Shown here piece by piece: positions 16,227 to 24,138 of a stretch of 53,082 nucleotides of DNA (positions within the stretch are counted from its first letter, which is position 1; each line of letters begins with the position of its first letter). Source of the DNA: Paraburkholderia phosphatilytica (lineage in GTDB: Bacteria; Pseudomonadota; Gammaproteobacteria; Burkholderiales; Burkholderiaceae); contig NZ_QQOA01000047.1 in the NCBI RefSeq assembly GCF_003443895.1, positions 1 through 53,082 of the forward strand, in the 5' to 3' direction. The notes beneath the pieces are model-generated. The model was not told the DNA's origin. It saw only the letters and a list, made by a program, of their open reading frames with translations, and did not search any database. A program made the translations under genes and the position numbers.

Positions 16227-16252
16227 GTCGCTGAAGCCCGCGCTTCAGCGAC
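16227..16252. terminator. Bidirectional hairpin terminator
   Basis: GTCGCTGAAG (16227-16236), loop CCCGCG, CTTCAGCGAC (16243-16252): a perfect 10-bp stem between the convergent VOC and LysE-type genes. Confidence 0.65.
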
Positions 16253-16270
16253 GTATTACTCAGCGTTCAC

Positions 16271-16882
16271 TCAACGCGTAGCAATCTCCACGGCTGCGCC
16301 GGCCATCACCGTCGCGCTCGTGCGGTTTGCAATCTTCAGCGCGCGCCGGCTCGTCAGCAGGGCGCGAGCGCGCGCGGCGAGCAGTGCCCACGCGAAGTCG
16401 ACGCTCGCGAGCACGACGAACATCGTGAGCGTCAGTTCAAGCCACGCAAGCGTGCCGACGCGCGACAGGTCGACGAGGGTGGGCAGCAGCGCGAGATAGA
16501 ACACCATGATCTTCGGATTGCCGAGCGTGACGACGAGCCCCGCGCAGAACATCCGCCACGGCGACTGGCCTTCGGGCAGCTTGCGCGCATCGGCGTCCGT
16601 CGGTGCGAACCACATCTTCCACGCGAGGAACATCAGATACGCAACGCCGATGAACTTCAGCACGATGAAGAACGTGCCGAACGTGCGCGCGATCACCGCG
16701 AGGCCCGCAACGGCGCAACCTAGCCAGAGTGCTTCGCCGAGCCACATCGCGGCGAGAAACGGCAGCACGTCGCGCATGCCGTTGCTCAGCACGCGGGCGA
16801 CGAGCGCCGCGATGCTCGGGCCGGGCGTGCCGGCCGCGACGATCAATGCCAGTGCAAACACGAGCAGCGCTGAAAACGCCAT
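16271..16882 (-). CDS. LysE/RhtB-family amino acid exporter
   Basis: A 203-residue inner-membrane protein with about six hydrophobic segments. AAGTPGPSIAALVARVLSNG at residues 16-35 and the LGNPKIMVFYLALLPTLV block in the middle are the LysE/RhtB signatures. The start is ATG 16882. It exports an amino acid or a similar small molecule; the substrate cannot be predicted. It stands alone, convergent with the VOC gene and about 270 bases downstream of the old yellow enzyme gene, with no dedicated regulator beside it. Confidence 0.88.
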   Translation of the reverse strand: MAFSALLVFALALIVAAGTPGPSIAALVARVLSNGMRDVLPFLAAMWLGEALWLGCAVAGLAVIARTFGTFFIVLKFIGVAYLMFLAWKMWFAPTDADARKLPEGQSPWRMFCAGLVVTLGNPKIMVFYLALLPTLVDLSRVGTLAWLELTLTMFVVLASVDFAWALLAARARALLTSRRALKIANRTSATVMAGAAVEIATR

Positions 16883-17153
16883 GTGATCGCTCCATCGGAA
16901 CCGGACTGGATCCGTTCGAAAAGTGAAGGGAAGGCGTTCGATTATCGCGGGGTTGAGGCGTGCGGACAACCGCCGCGCCACGGGGTCGGCACGGCTTCGC
17001 GCGCGTCGAAGTCCGATCGCACTGCAGCAACGGAAATGAAAAACGCGGCGTGCGCAACGTAAAACCGCATTCGTTGTGCACGCCGCGCGACACGGCGATT
17101 GCGCCTGCGCGCCACCGGGGCGCGCACGCTGCCGTCGTTTCAGCAAGCTTCGC

Positions 17154-18215
17154 TCAGGCCACGTTTTCGAGCGACGGGTAGTCCGTGTAGCCCGTTTCGC
17201 CTTCCGCGTAATAGGTGGACGGATTCGGCGTGTTGAGCGTGGCGTCGATCGCGAAGCGGCGCGGGAGGTCCGGGTTCGCGATGAAGAGCTGACCCCATGC
17301 GACGGCATCCGCTTCGCTGGCGTCGAGCACCTGCTGCGCGCTGTCTTTCGTGAACTTTTCGTTCGCGATGTACACGCCGCCGAACGCCTGCTTCAGCTGC
17401 GGGCCGAGGCGGTTGTCGCCGAGCGCTTCGCGGGCGGCGATGAACGCGATCTTGCGCGTGCCGAGTTCGCGCGCGACATAGCCGAAGGTTGCGGCCGGGT
17501 CCGAATCGCCCATCGTGTGTGCATCGCCGCGCGGCGCGAGGTGCACGCCGACTCGATCGGCGCCCCACACGTCGATACACGCATCCACTACTTCCAGCAG
17601 CAGACGCGCGCGGTTTTCGATCGGGCCGCCGTAAGCGTCGGTGCGCTGGTTCGTGCTGTCCTGCAGGAACTGGTCGAGCAGGTAGCCGTTCGCGCCGTGC
17701 ACTTCCACGCCGTCGAAGCCGGCCTTCTTCGCGTTTTCCGCGCCATGGCGGTACGCGGCGACGATGCCGGGGAGTTCGTCGAGATCGAGCGCGCGCGGCG
17801 TCACGAACGGACGCTGCGGACGCACGAGGCTCACGTGACCGCCGGCAGCGATCGCGCTCGGCGCGACCGGCACTTCGCCGTCGAGGAACATCGGATCCGA
17901 AATACGGCCGACGTGCCACAGCTGCAGGAAGATCCGGCCGCCTTGCGCGTGCACCGCTTCCGTCACGAGCTTCCAGCCTTCGACCTGCTCGTCGGACCAG
18001 ATGCCGGGCGTGGCCGCGTAACCGACGCCCTGCGGCGTGACCGACGTCGCTTCGCTGAGGATCAGCCCCGCCGACGCGCGCTCGGCGTAGTACTTCGCCA
18101 TCAGCGCGTTCGGCACGCGAATGTCGCCGGCGCGCTGCCGCGTGAGCGGCGCCATGAAGACGCGGTTAGGCAGGGTCAGGTCGCCGATCTGGATCGGATC
18201 GAAAAGAGTAGGCAT
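17154..18215 (-). CDS. Old yellow enzyme family alkene reductase (NemA-like)
   Basis: A 353-residue FMN-dependent TIM-barrel reductase that reduces activated C=C bonds (or nitro groups) with NAD(P)H. Key blocks are the N-terminal LFDPIQIGDLTLPNRVFMAPLTR, RIFLQLWHVGRIS, the active-site HGANGYLLDQFLQDSTNQRTDAYGG with its His/Asn substrate pair, and VGVHLAPRGD. The C-terminus is close to NemA. It starts at ATG 18215. An ArsR-family regulator gene lies 95 bases upstream on the same strand with a perfect operator ahead of it, so the pair is probably induced by a reactive electrophile such as an enone or quinone. Confidence 0.93.
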   Translation of the reverse strand: MPTLFDPIQIGDLTLPNRVFMAPLTRQRAGDIRVPNALMAKYYAERASAGLILSEATSVTPQGVGYAATPGIWSDEQVEGWKLVTEAVHAQGGRIFLQLWHVGRISDPMFLDGEVPVAPSAIAAGGHVSLVRPQRPFVTPRALDLDELPGIVAAYRHGAENAKKAGFDGVEVHGANGYLLDQFLQDSTNQRTDAYGGPIENRARLLLEVVDACIDVWGADRVGVHLAPRGDAHTMGDSDPAATFGYVARELGTRKIAFIAAREALGDNRLGPQLKQAFGGVYIANEKFTKDSAQQVLDASEADAVAWGQLFIANPDLPRRFAIDATLNTPNPSTYYAEGETGYTDYPSLENVA

Positions 18216-18310
18216 ACTAATTACCTCGGCTTTGCGGGTACTGGACCCGCTTGCTGTCATGACTGCATGAAGGGATATCCGGGGAAGCCCCTGGATGCGC
18301 GATGCGCAGC

Positions 18311-18634
18311 TCAGAGCTGCTCGTTCATGTGCATCCGAAACGCTTCGATCACGGCGTCGTTGCGCCTGAAGAACACCCACTGGCCAACGCGCTTCGACGT
18401 GATCAGCCCCGCGCGCTGCAACGTGGCGAGATGCGCGGAAACCGTGGACTGCGACAGGCCGCAGCGCTCATCGATCTTGCCGGCGCACACGCCGTGCTCG
18501 AGCGCGAGTTCCTGATCTGCGAAATACGCTTGCGGCTCGCGCAGCCACGCCAGAATCTCGCGGCGCACGGGGTTGGCGAGCGCTTTGTGAATGGCGTCAA
18601 TGTCGAGCTTGAGCTGGGCGGTTTCGGTTGTCAT
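18311..18634 (-). CDS. ArsR-family transcriptional regulator
   Basis: A 107-residue winged-helix repressor. The recognition helix region GLSQSTVSAHLATLQRAGLI and the wing RVGQWVFFRRND are typical. Cysteines at about residues 50 and 59 (HGVCAGK, ERCGLS) lie just before the recognition helix and could sense thiol-reactive compounds, though no classic metal CxC motif is present. The old yellow enzyme gene follows on the same strand. The 20-bp palindrome at 18700-18719 lies 66 bases upstream of its start, consistent with autorepression and shared control. Confidence 0.9.
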   Translation of the reverse strand: MTTETAQLKLDIDAIHKALANPVRREILAWLREPQAYFADQELALEHGVCAGKIDERCGLSQSTVSAHLATLQRAGLITSKRVGQWVFFRRNDAVIEAFRMHMNEQL

Positions 18635-18699
18635 AAACGTACGGCGGGCAACCCCGTATCGGAGTTGCCCGAAGTCTGCATCGCTACAGGACGAATCAT

Positions 18700-18719
18700 A
18701 TATCGTTAGTTAACGATAT
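18700..18719. promoter_or_regulatory. ArsR-type operator
   Basis: ATATCGTTAGTTAACGATAT is a perfect 9-bp inverted repeat around GT. It stands out as AT-rich in a GC-rich region, upstream of the arsR-type gene, and is the natural binding site for its dimer. Confidence 0.8.
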
Positions 18720-18791
18720 TCAAGGTTGGGCTTACTGGGGGTGGGGGATTGCGGTCGGGCAATCTCTGGGGAGCCCCACACCGCCTGAGGT

Positions 18792-19676
18792 TCATACGCA
18801 AAACCGCAAAATCGCGTCGGCCACGTCACGCGGGGCTTCCCGTTGCGGAAAATGCCCGACGCCGTCGATGACGATCCGCTCGTAGCGGTTCAGGAAGAAG
18901 CGTTCCTTGCCCGCCGAACTATCATGATGGTTGCAGCTGTCCGCGCCGCCGTGCAGCACGAGCGTCGCAACGTTGAGCGCGGGCGCGGGAATCAGCGCCG
19001 CGTCGTCCGGCGCATAGTCTGGATCGCCTTCCACGAAGGCCCATCGGTGCCGGTACGAGTGCAGCACCACGTCCGCCCAGTCCGGGCCGTGAAGCGCCGG
19101 CAGCATCTCGTCGAAATCGGCGTCCTGGTACCATCCCGCCGGCGACCACGTGTTCCACATTTCGCGCGCCAGCGCCACGCGATCCTCGCGCACGGACCGT
19201 TCGCCGCGCGGCGTGGCTATGTACCAGTGATACCAGTAGTTGCGCGCCTGTGTGAGCGGGATGACCTGATGCGGATCGTTCGTGCCGTAGCCGACCGACA
19301 GCATCACGAGGTGCGACGCCACGGAAGCGCGTAGACCACAGGCATTCGCCGCGGCACGCGCTCCCCAGTCATGACCGATCAGCGCGGGTCGTTGCAGGCC
19401 GAGCGCATCGATGAAGTCCAGCAGATCGCGGCCTAGCGCCGACAGCTGGCCGCTGCGCGGTGTCTGGGCGTGGCGGAAGCGCGTGGGCGCGAAGCCGCGC
19501 AACGCCGGTGCGAGTACGCGAAATCCGGCCCCGGCAAGCTGCGCCGCGACGGCTTGCCAGCATGCCGGGCTATCCGGCCAGCCGTGCATCAGCACGGCAG
19601 TGCGGTTGCCTGCCGGATTCCATTCCAGATAGCCGATTTCGAGTCGCGGCGTGAGTGCGATTTGGTATTCGTTCAT
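18792..19676 (-). CDS. Alpha/beta hydrolase, haloalkane dehalogenase / epoxide hydrolase type
   Basis: A 294-residue alpha/beta-fold enzyme starting at ATG 19676. The oxyanion block HGWPDSPACW (31-40) and the nucleophile elbow GHDWGARAAA with Asp103 mark the dehalogenase/epoxide hydrolase branch, whose nucleophile is aspartate. The base is probably His275 (GVGHFPQREAP). The cap region holds NYWYHWYIATPRG. It is divergent from a LysR regulator across 115 bases containing a T-N11-A site, so that LysR is its likely regulator. The substrate, whether epoxide, halide or lactone, cannot be told. Confidence 0.85.
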   Translation of the reverse strand: MNEYQIALTPRLEIGYLEWNPAGNRTAVLMHGWPDSPACWQAVAAQLAGAGFRVLAPALRGFAPTRFRHAQTPRSGQLSALGRDLLDFIDALGLQRPALIGHDWGARAAANACGLRASVASHLVMLSVGYGTNDPHQVIPLTQARNYWYHWYIATPRGERSVREDRVALAREMWNTWSPAGWYQDADFDEMLPALHGPDWADVVLHSYRHRWAFVEGDPDYAPDDAALIPAPALNVATLVLHGGADSCNHHDSSAGKERFFLNRYERIVIDGVGHFPQREAPRDVADAILRFCV

Positions 19677-19726
19677 CGAGATGCTCTGTGGTTGTACCGG
19701 AACACCTAGCCTAGCTTCACAGTCGC

Positions 19727-19739
19727 TCACGAATCGTGA
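19727..19739. promoter_or_regulatory. LysR-type T-N11-A box
   Basis: TCACGAATCGTGA is a perfect 6-1-6 inverted repeat with the T-N11-A form of LysR sites, in the divergent gap between the hydrolase and LysR genes. A related half-site, ATCGTGATC, follows at once. Confidence 0.6.
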
Positions 19740-19791
19740 ATAATCGTGATCAACTGATGATGATTTGCGTTGAATGGATCGAGGCCTCCCC

Positions 19792-20709
19792 ATGAGCGAT
19801 ATCGTGACTTCGAGCGCGCATCAGCTCGACATGCTGCTGTTGCGCACCTTCGTCGAAGTGGTGGGCAGCGGCAGTTTCGCGCAGGCCGCGGACCGGCTCG
19901 CGATCACGCCGTCCGCGGTAAGCGGCCACATCAAGCGGCTCGAACAGGCGATCGATGCCGCATTGTTCGTGCGCACCACGCGGCGCATGGACCTGACCGA
20001 AGCCGGCGAGACGCTTTACACGTACGCGCGCGGCATCCTCGATCTGGAACGCGAAGCCCGCGCGAAGCTGAAGGGCAAACCGATCGCGGGCCGCTTGCGG
20101 ATCGGCGCATCGGAGGATTTCGCCGGTACCTGGCTGCCTCACGTGCTGCAGGATTTTCATCGGCTGCATCCGAAGGCGTCGATCGAGCTGAGAGTCGGTA
20201 TCACGGCCGATCTGCTGCGCAGGCAGCGGCGCGAGCGGATCGATATCGTGTTCGGCAAGCAATGCGCCGATGTGGGCGATGCCGGCGTGCTGCTGTGGCA
20301 GGAGCCATTGGTCTGGGCGTACAGCGCGGAGCGTGAACTGGACCCGCTGCGCGACGTGCCGCTGGCCGTGTTTCCCGAGCCCTGTGCATATCGCGACGCC
20401 GCCTTCACGGCGCTCGGTGCGGCGACCCGCGGCTGGCGGCTGGTATTCGAGAGCAGCAGTATGGCGGGATGCATGTCGGCGGCGCTATCGGGGCTGGCGG
20501 TTACGCTGCTCGCACGCAGTCAGCTGCGCGACGGTTTGCGCGAACTCGGACGCGCGGAGCGCTTGCCGGACCTGCCCACTGTGGGTTTCTATGCGTTCGC
20601 GCGCGAAGCCACATCCGCCAACCGGGCGCTGATCGACGCGTGCCGCGAGGTTGGACAGCATGACCGCTTCGGGCGGCGCGTCAGGACGCTGCTCGCACCA
20701 GAGCGATAG
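19792..20709 (+). CDS. LysR-family transcriptional regulator
   Basis: A 305-residue regulator. The N-terminal winged helix is at about 10-70 (LLLRTFVEVVGSGSFAQAAD, ITPSAVSGHIKRLEQAIDAALFVRTTRRMDLTEAG), followed by a LysR substrate-binding domain (LRIGASEDFAGTWLPHVLQDF onward). I prefer ATG 19792 because GATCGAGG lies just upstream; ATG 19774 would add six residues. Divergent from the dehalogenase/epoxide-hydrolase-like gene, it probably regulates that gene and itself through the site at 19727-19739. Confidence 0.92.
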   Translation: MSDIVTSSAHQLDMLLLRTFVEVVGSGSFAQAADRLAITPSAVSGHIKRLEQAIDAALFVRTTRRMDLTEAGETLYTYARGILDLEREARAKLKGKPIAGRLRIGASEDFAGTWLPHVLQDFHRLHPKASIELRVGITADLLRRQRRERIDIVFGKQCADVGDAGVLLWQEPLVWAYSAERELDPLRDVPLAVFPEPCAYRDAAFTALGAATRGWRLVFESSSMAGCMSAALSGLAVTLLARSQLRDGLRELGRAERLPDLPTVGFYAFAREATSANRALIDACREVGQHDRFGRRVRTLLAPER

Positions 20710-20716
20710 ATAGCGC

Positions 20717-21271
20717 TCAGTGTCCGCCAGGTGCGAGCGACGTGGCTGCACGACTCAGAAATGTGCGTACGACGACACGATGGAACGGCTCAATCGCCCG
20801 CAGGTACGTTCGTCCGAGCAAGTTGTGGCAGAAAACAACTGTCGTGACGACGAGTTCCTGCCGTCCGTCCGCAGTGAGTCGAAGTAGAAAGGATGCCTTG
20901 AAGTCCAGGTGAACATCGACATCGCCAAGAACTATCTCGGTGTCACTTCTCGAGTACACACGGAAGAAGCCGATGCGGTCTTGCCCATTCCGCTCCAGTC
21001 TCGCGCGCATTTCTCGTGACGTTGTTACCCCGAACCCTGACATGATGCGGTCCCGTAAACTGATGAGCGCCGCAATCCACGTCGGCGGATTACTCAGCGC
21101 CGTCTCGGCCAGCAAATTGATGTCGCGAGGAGATCCAGCGGGAAACGTGACAGCGAAGGCATCCGCCAGATTGGAGCCCGAGTAGAGCGACGAAATCGCG
21201 CTCTCGACCGGAGGCGTTACCGCATGCACGGCGCCCGGCAAAAAGTTCGAAGAACCGTGAGGTTGAAACAT
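20717..21271 (-). CDS. DUF2867 family protein
   Basis: A 184-residue protein of unknown function. The segment FFRVYSRSDTEIVLGDVDVHLDFKASFLL and the following VVTTVVFCHNLLGRTYLRAIEPFHRVVV are typical of DUF2867 proteins. ATG 21271 has AAAGGGA upstream. There is no signal peptide or membrane span. It is convergent with the LysR gene, their stops only 7 bases apart, and next to a gene-poor stretch, so the context gives no hint of its job. Confidence 0.72.
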   Translation of the reverse strand: MFQPHGSSNFLPGAVHAVTPPVESAISSLYSGSNLADAFAVTFPAGSPRDINLLAETALSNPPTWIAALISLRDRIMSGFGVTTSREMRARLERNGQDRIGFFRVYSRSDTEIVLGDVDVHLDFKASFLLRLTADGRQELVVTTVVFCHNLLGRTYLRAIEPFHRVVVRTFLSRAATSLAPGGH

Positions 21272-21854
21272 TGCATATCCCTTTCTGGACAGCGGCTGGT
21301 CCACCAGCCCTCGGATGTCTTATGAGCCGTGGACCGGCCAACTCTCGACGCCTAAGACGGTCTGCCTGACCGGCACGAGACAGGAAGTGCTGTCAACAGG
21401 CCGGCAGTGTGCTCATCATACGGCCGTCCTTGTGTCCTGCCACCTCAATCCTCCCGTGCTGGCGGACGAGCCACATAGTGAAGGTTCGACACTGGCCGTG
21501 CCGGTACCGTCGTCAATGGAACGCGATACCGGAAGCGTCGTCAGGCCACTGCGTACCCCGGGCACGAACTGATGCCAAACCCTCTGATCGAATATGCCGC
21601 AGGACGGGCATGTTAAGGATTGAACATACGACTTCTATTATGGAGTCCTACTTCTTGTGACGCGCGCGCAAGTTCGAGCAACGCGCACGCGCGTGGCTAG
21701 GTGGAGTACCAGAATCGCTGCGTCGACGACGTGCGTGCGCGGACCGCTGGCCGCGATAGGTCGCACTATCGCGGCAGTACTACCGGCACCCTCACTCTTG
21801 CCATCGCAAGCATGAGACTGACTGAACGCCAACCTCCCCATGCAGCGACTAACC
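21272..21854. other. Gene-poor stretch of about 580 bases
   Basis: Several short open frames occur on both strands, but none has a convincing ribosome site or recognisable product. Base composition is more AT-rich and less codon-like than the neighbours. The only clear structure is the hairpin at 21751-21774. It may be decayed coding sequence or long regulatory DNA. Confidence 0.5.
21751..21774. terminator. Strong hairpin downstream of iclR gene
   Basis: CCGCGATAG (21751-21759), loop GTCGCA, CTATCGCGG (21766-21774): a perfect 9-bp stem about 80 bases beyond the stop of the minus-strand IclR gene. It has no T-run, so it is only a candidate terminator. Confidence 0.45.
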
Positions 21855-22709
21855 TCACTCCGCCGGCCCAACCAGATGCGTGTTAGCCGACCCGCGTAAC
21901 GGACGACGCGCGATCGCATCGAACGGATTGATCTTCGGGCCGAGGGCCTCCGCCTGGCGCTTGAGCAGTTCGACCACCATCGGCAGGCGTTCTTCGTTCA
22001 AGCGGGCGGACAGCGTGCCGACGCTCAGTGCCGCGATCGCACAGCCGTTGTGATCGAAGACCGGCACGGCGACACCCGCCATGCCATCCAGCACGCCGGT
22101 ATTCTGGCCCGCGTAGCCGAGCCGGCGCACCCGTTCGATTTCCGTGCGCAGATACACCTCGTCGAGCACGCCATAGTTGCGCAGCCGCGGCACGTTGAAG
22201 CGGATGATTTCCTCGCGCTCTTCTTCCGGCTGGAACGCGAGGATCGCGAGGCTGCCCTGGCCCACCCCCAGCGCCACGCGTCCGCCGATATCGCCGGTGA
22301 ACGAGCGGATCGGGAACGGACCTTCGCACATGTCGAGACACACCGCGTCGAAGCCGCTTTTCACGAGCAGGAAAATCGTGTCGCCAAGACTCGCGCATAG
22401 CCGCAGCAGCGCGGGCCGACACAACGTGCGGATGCCGCTCTGATTGCCCGCCTGCGCGGCAAGCACGAAAAAATCGACACTGAGCCGGTAGCGCTTCGAG
22501 CGCTCGTCCTGCTCGACCACGCCTTCCGCGATCAGCGACTGCAGCAGGCGATGCACCGTCGCCTGGGTCAGACCGACTGCGCGTGCGACCGCCGTTACGC
22601 GGCTGCCTTCGGTCTGGCTCGCGCTCAACGCGCGGATCACCGCGAACGCCCGTTGCAGCACTCCGGCGCCGCGCGCGTCGTCACCCTGCACTCCGTCCTG
22701 CTCGTCCAT
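21855..22709 (-). CDS. IclR-family transcriptional regulator
   Basis: A 284-residue regulator. The winged helix-turn-helix lies at about 15-75 (GVLQRAFAVIRALSAS, VTAVARAVGLTQATVHRLLQSLIAEGVVEQDE). The effector domain follows, with GDTIFLLVKSGFDAVCLDM, GGRVALGVGQGSLAILAF and GVAVPVFDHNGCAIAALSVG. It is divergent from the ABC/dehydrogenase operon starting at 23023. Three copies of a 17-bp near-palindrome occupy the gap, one close to its own start and two close to the operon, so it probably controls both. Confidence 0.93.
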   Translation of the reverse strand: MDEQDGVQGDDARGAGVLQRAFAVIRALSASQTEGSRVTAVARAVGLTQATVHRLLQSLIAEGVVEQDERSKRYRLSVDFFVLAAQAGNQSGIRTLCRPALLRLCASLGDTIFLLVKSGFDAVCLDMCEGPFPIRSFTGDIGGRVALGVGQGSLAILAFQPEEEREEIIRFNVPRLRNYGVLDEVYLRTEIERVRRLGYAGQNTGVLDGMAGVAVPVFDHNGCAIAALSVGTLSARLNEERLPMVVELLKRQAEALGPKINPFDAIARRPLRGSANTHLVGPAE

Positions 22710-22730
22710 ACCTGTTCACTCTGGTGAAAA

Positions 22731-22749
22731 CATTCCGTTCAGTGGAATG
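22731..22749. promoter_or_regulatory. IclR operator candidate, copy 1
   Basis: CATTCCGTTCAGTGGAATG has perfect CATTCC/GGAATG arms around seven bases, 21 bases upstream of the iclR start. It shares the core CGTTCARTGGAAT with copy 3. Confidence 0.7.
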
Positions 22750-22873
22750 AATACGATCTCGGCCAATTGCCGTGCAAGAGCCGCAGCTTGCACGCATTAC
22801 CGTGTTTTGGCAAAGCGCCAGGGATATCCCGCAGATCATCCGGCGAAATGTTCGTCGGCGAATGCGATGATTA

Positions 22874-22890
22874 ATTCCATTGAGCAGAAT
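22874..22890. promoter_or_regulatory. IclR operator candidate, copy 2 (inverted)
   Basis: ATTCCATTGAGCAGAAT reads ATTCTGCTCAATGGAAT on the other strand and so aligns with copies 1 and 3. Confidence 0.6.
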
Positions 22891-22903
22891 AATTCTAGAA
22901 ATA

Positions 22904-22920
22904 CTACCGTTCAATGGAAT
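22904..22920. promoter_or_regulatory. IclR operator candidate, copy 3
   Basis: CTACCGTTCAATGGAAT differs from copy 1 at few positions, lies 13 bases after copy 2 and about 100 bases before the operon's first gene. Confidence 0.65.
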
Positions 22921-23022
22921 TTCAGTTTGACGTTCAATAATTTGGCTGGCTAGAGTCAGGCCATCGAGTCAGGCCATCGCACGCGATCGATTCAGCCAGT
23001 GTCTTCACCGAAAGGGCAGACC

Positions 23023-24138
23023 ATGTCGTTCCTCACCTTGACGGATGTTTCGAAGTCGTTCGGCGACCTGCACGCGGTGGTCGGGCTCAACCTGTCGGTG
23101 GAGAAGGGCGAGTTCGTGTCCTTGCTCGGGCCGTCCGGTTGCGGCAAGACCACGACGCTGCAGATGATCGCGGGCTTCATCGAAACCACGCGCGGACGCA
23201 TCGCGATCGACGGGCGCGACATCACGCAGATGCCGCCGAACCGCCGCGGACTCGGGATCGTGTTCCAGAGCTACGCGCTGTTTCCGCACATGAGCGTCGA
23301 AGAGAACGTGAGCTTCGGGCTCGAAATGCGCGGCATCGACAGGAGCGAGCGGCGCGATCGCATTCGCGAGGCGCTCTCGCTGGTGCGGCTCGACGCGTAT
23401 GCGCACCGCTTTCCGCGCGAACTGTCGGGCGGCCAGCGGCAACGCGTCGCGATCGCACGCGCGATCGTCATCGCGCCGCCGGTGCTGCTGCTCGACGAAC
23501 CGATGTCGAACCTCGACGCGAAACTGCGCGAGGAAATGCAGTTCGAGCTGCGCGGCATCCAGCGCAAGATCGGCACCACCACGCTGATGGTCACGCACGA
23601 CCAGTCCGAAGCGCTGTCGATCAGCGATCGCGTGGTGGTGATGGAAAGCGGCCGCATTACGCAGGTCGACACCCCTTACCGTGCGTATGAGCGCCCGGAG
23701 AACGACTTCGTGTCGCAGTTCATCGGCAAGGCCAACATGCTGGCCGGACGCATCGTCTCGCACGAAGGCGACACGATCCGCGTCGATCTCGGGCACGATC
23801 TCGTGGCAACCGGCTCGACCGCGCAGGTGACGGGGCAAACGAACGGCCAGACAGGCACTCAGGCGCGCACGATCAACGTCGGCGATGCGATCACCACCTG
23901 CATCCGCCCGGAAAAACTCAAGCTGTGCGCGCCGTCCGCGGGCCGGCTCGATGGCCGCGTGACGAGCCGTTTCTTCCTCGGCAGCCAGTGGTTGTACCGG
24001 CTCGACAGCCGCGCGGGGGAAATGCTCGTGTGCTGCCAGAACGAAGGCAACGAACCGCTGGCCGAAGGCGACCACGTGGGCATCGACTGGCACAGCGACG
24101 CGCTGCGCTTCATTCCGCTGGAGCGTGCGCATGGCTAG
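23023..24138 (+). CDS. ABC transporter ATP-binding protein, PotA (spermidine/putrescine) type
   Basis: A 371-residue importer ATPase. Walker A is GPSGCGKT at 36-43, the signature LSGGQRQR and Walker B VLLLDEPMSNLD follow, and the switch His is in VTHDQSEAL. After residue 240 comes a TOBE-type regulatory domain (GKANMLAGRIVS, CIRPEKLKL). ATG 23023 with AAAGGG upstream is preferred over a GTG at 22999. It is the first gene of the IclR-controlled operon and powers the two permeases that follow. The PotA/FbpC type fits polyamines, opines and amino-acid-like substrates; the dehydrogenase genes downstream favour an amine or imino acid. Confidence 0.94.
   Translation: MSFLTLTDVSKSFGDLHAVVGLNLSVEKGEFVSLLGPSGCGKTTTLQMIAGFIETTRGRIAIDGRDITQMPPNRRGLGIVFQSYALFPHMSVEENVSFGLEMRGIDRSERRDRIREALSLVRLDAYAHRFPRELSGGQRQRVAIARAIVIAPPVLLLDEPMSNLDAKLREEMQFELRGIQRKIGTTTLMVTHDQSEALSISDRVVVMESGRITQVDTPYRAYERPENDFVSQFIGKANMLAGRIVSHEGDTIRVDLGHDLVATGSTAQVTGQTNGQTGTQARTINVGDAITTCIRPEKLKLCAPSAGRLDGRVTSRFFLGSQWLYRLDSRAGEMLVCCQNEGNEPLAEGDHVGIDWHSDALRFIPLERAHG

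Noticed and set aside
21315..21660. Two overlapping 83-85 codon plus-strand frames in the gap after the DUF2867 gene
   Set aside because: No ribosome site, no recognisable product and poor codon character.
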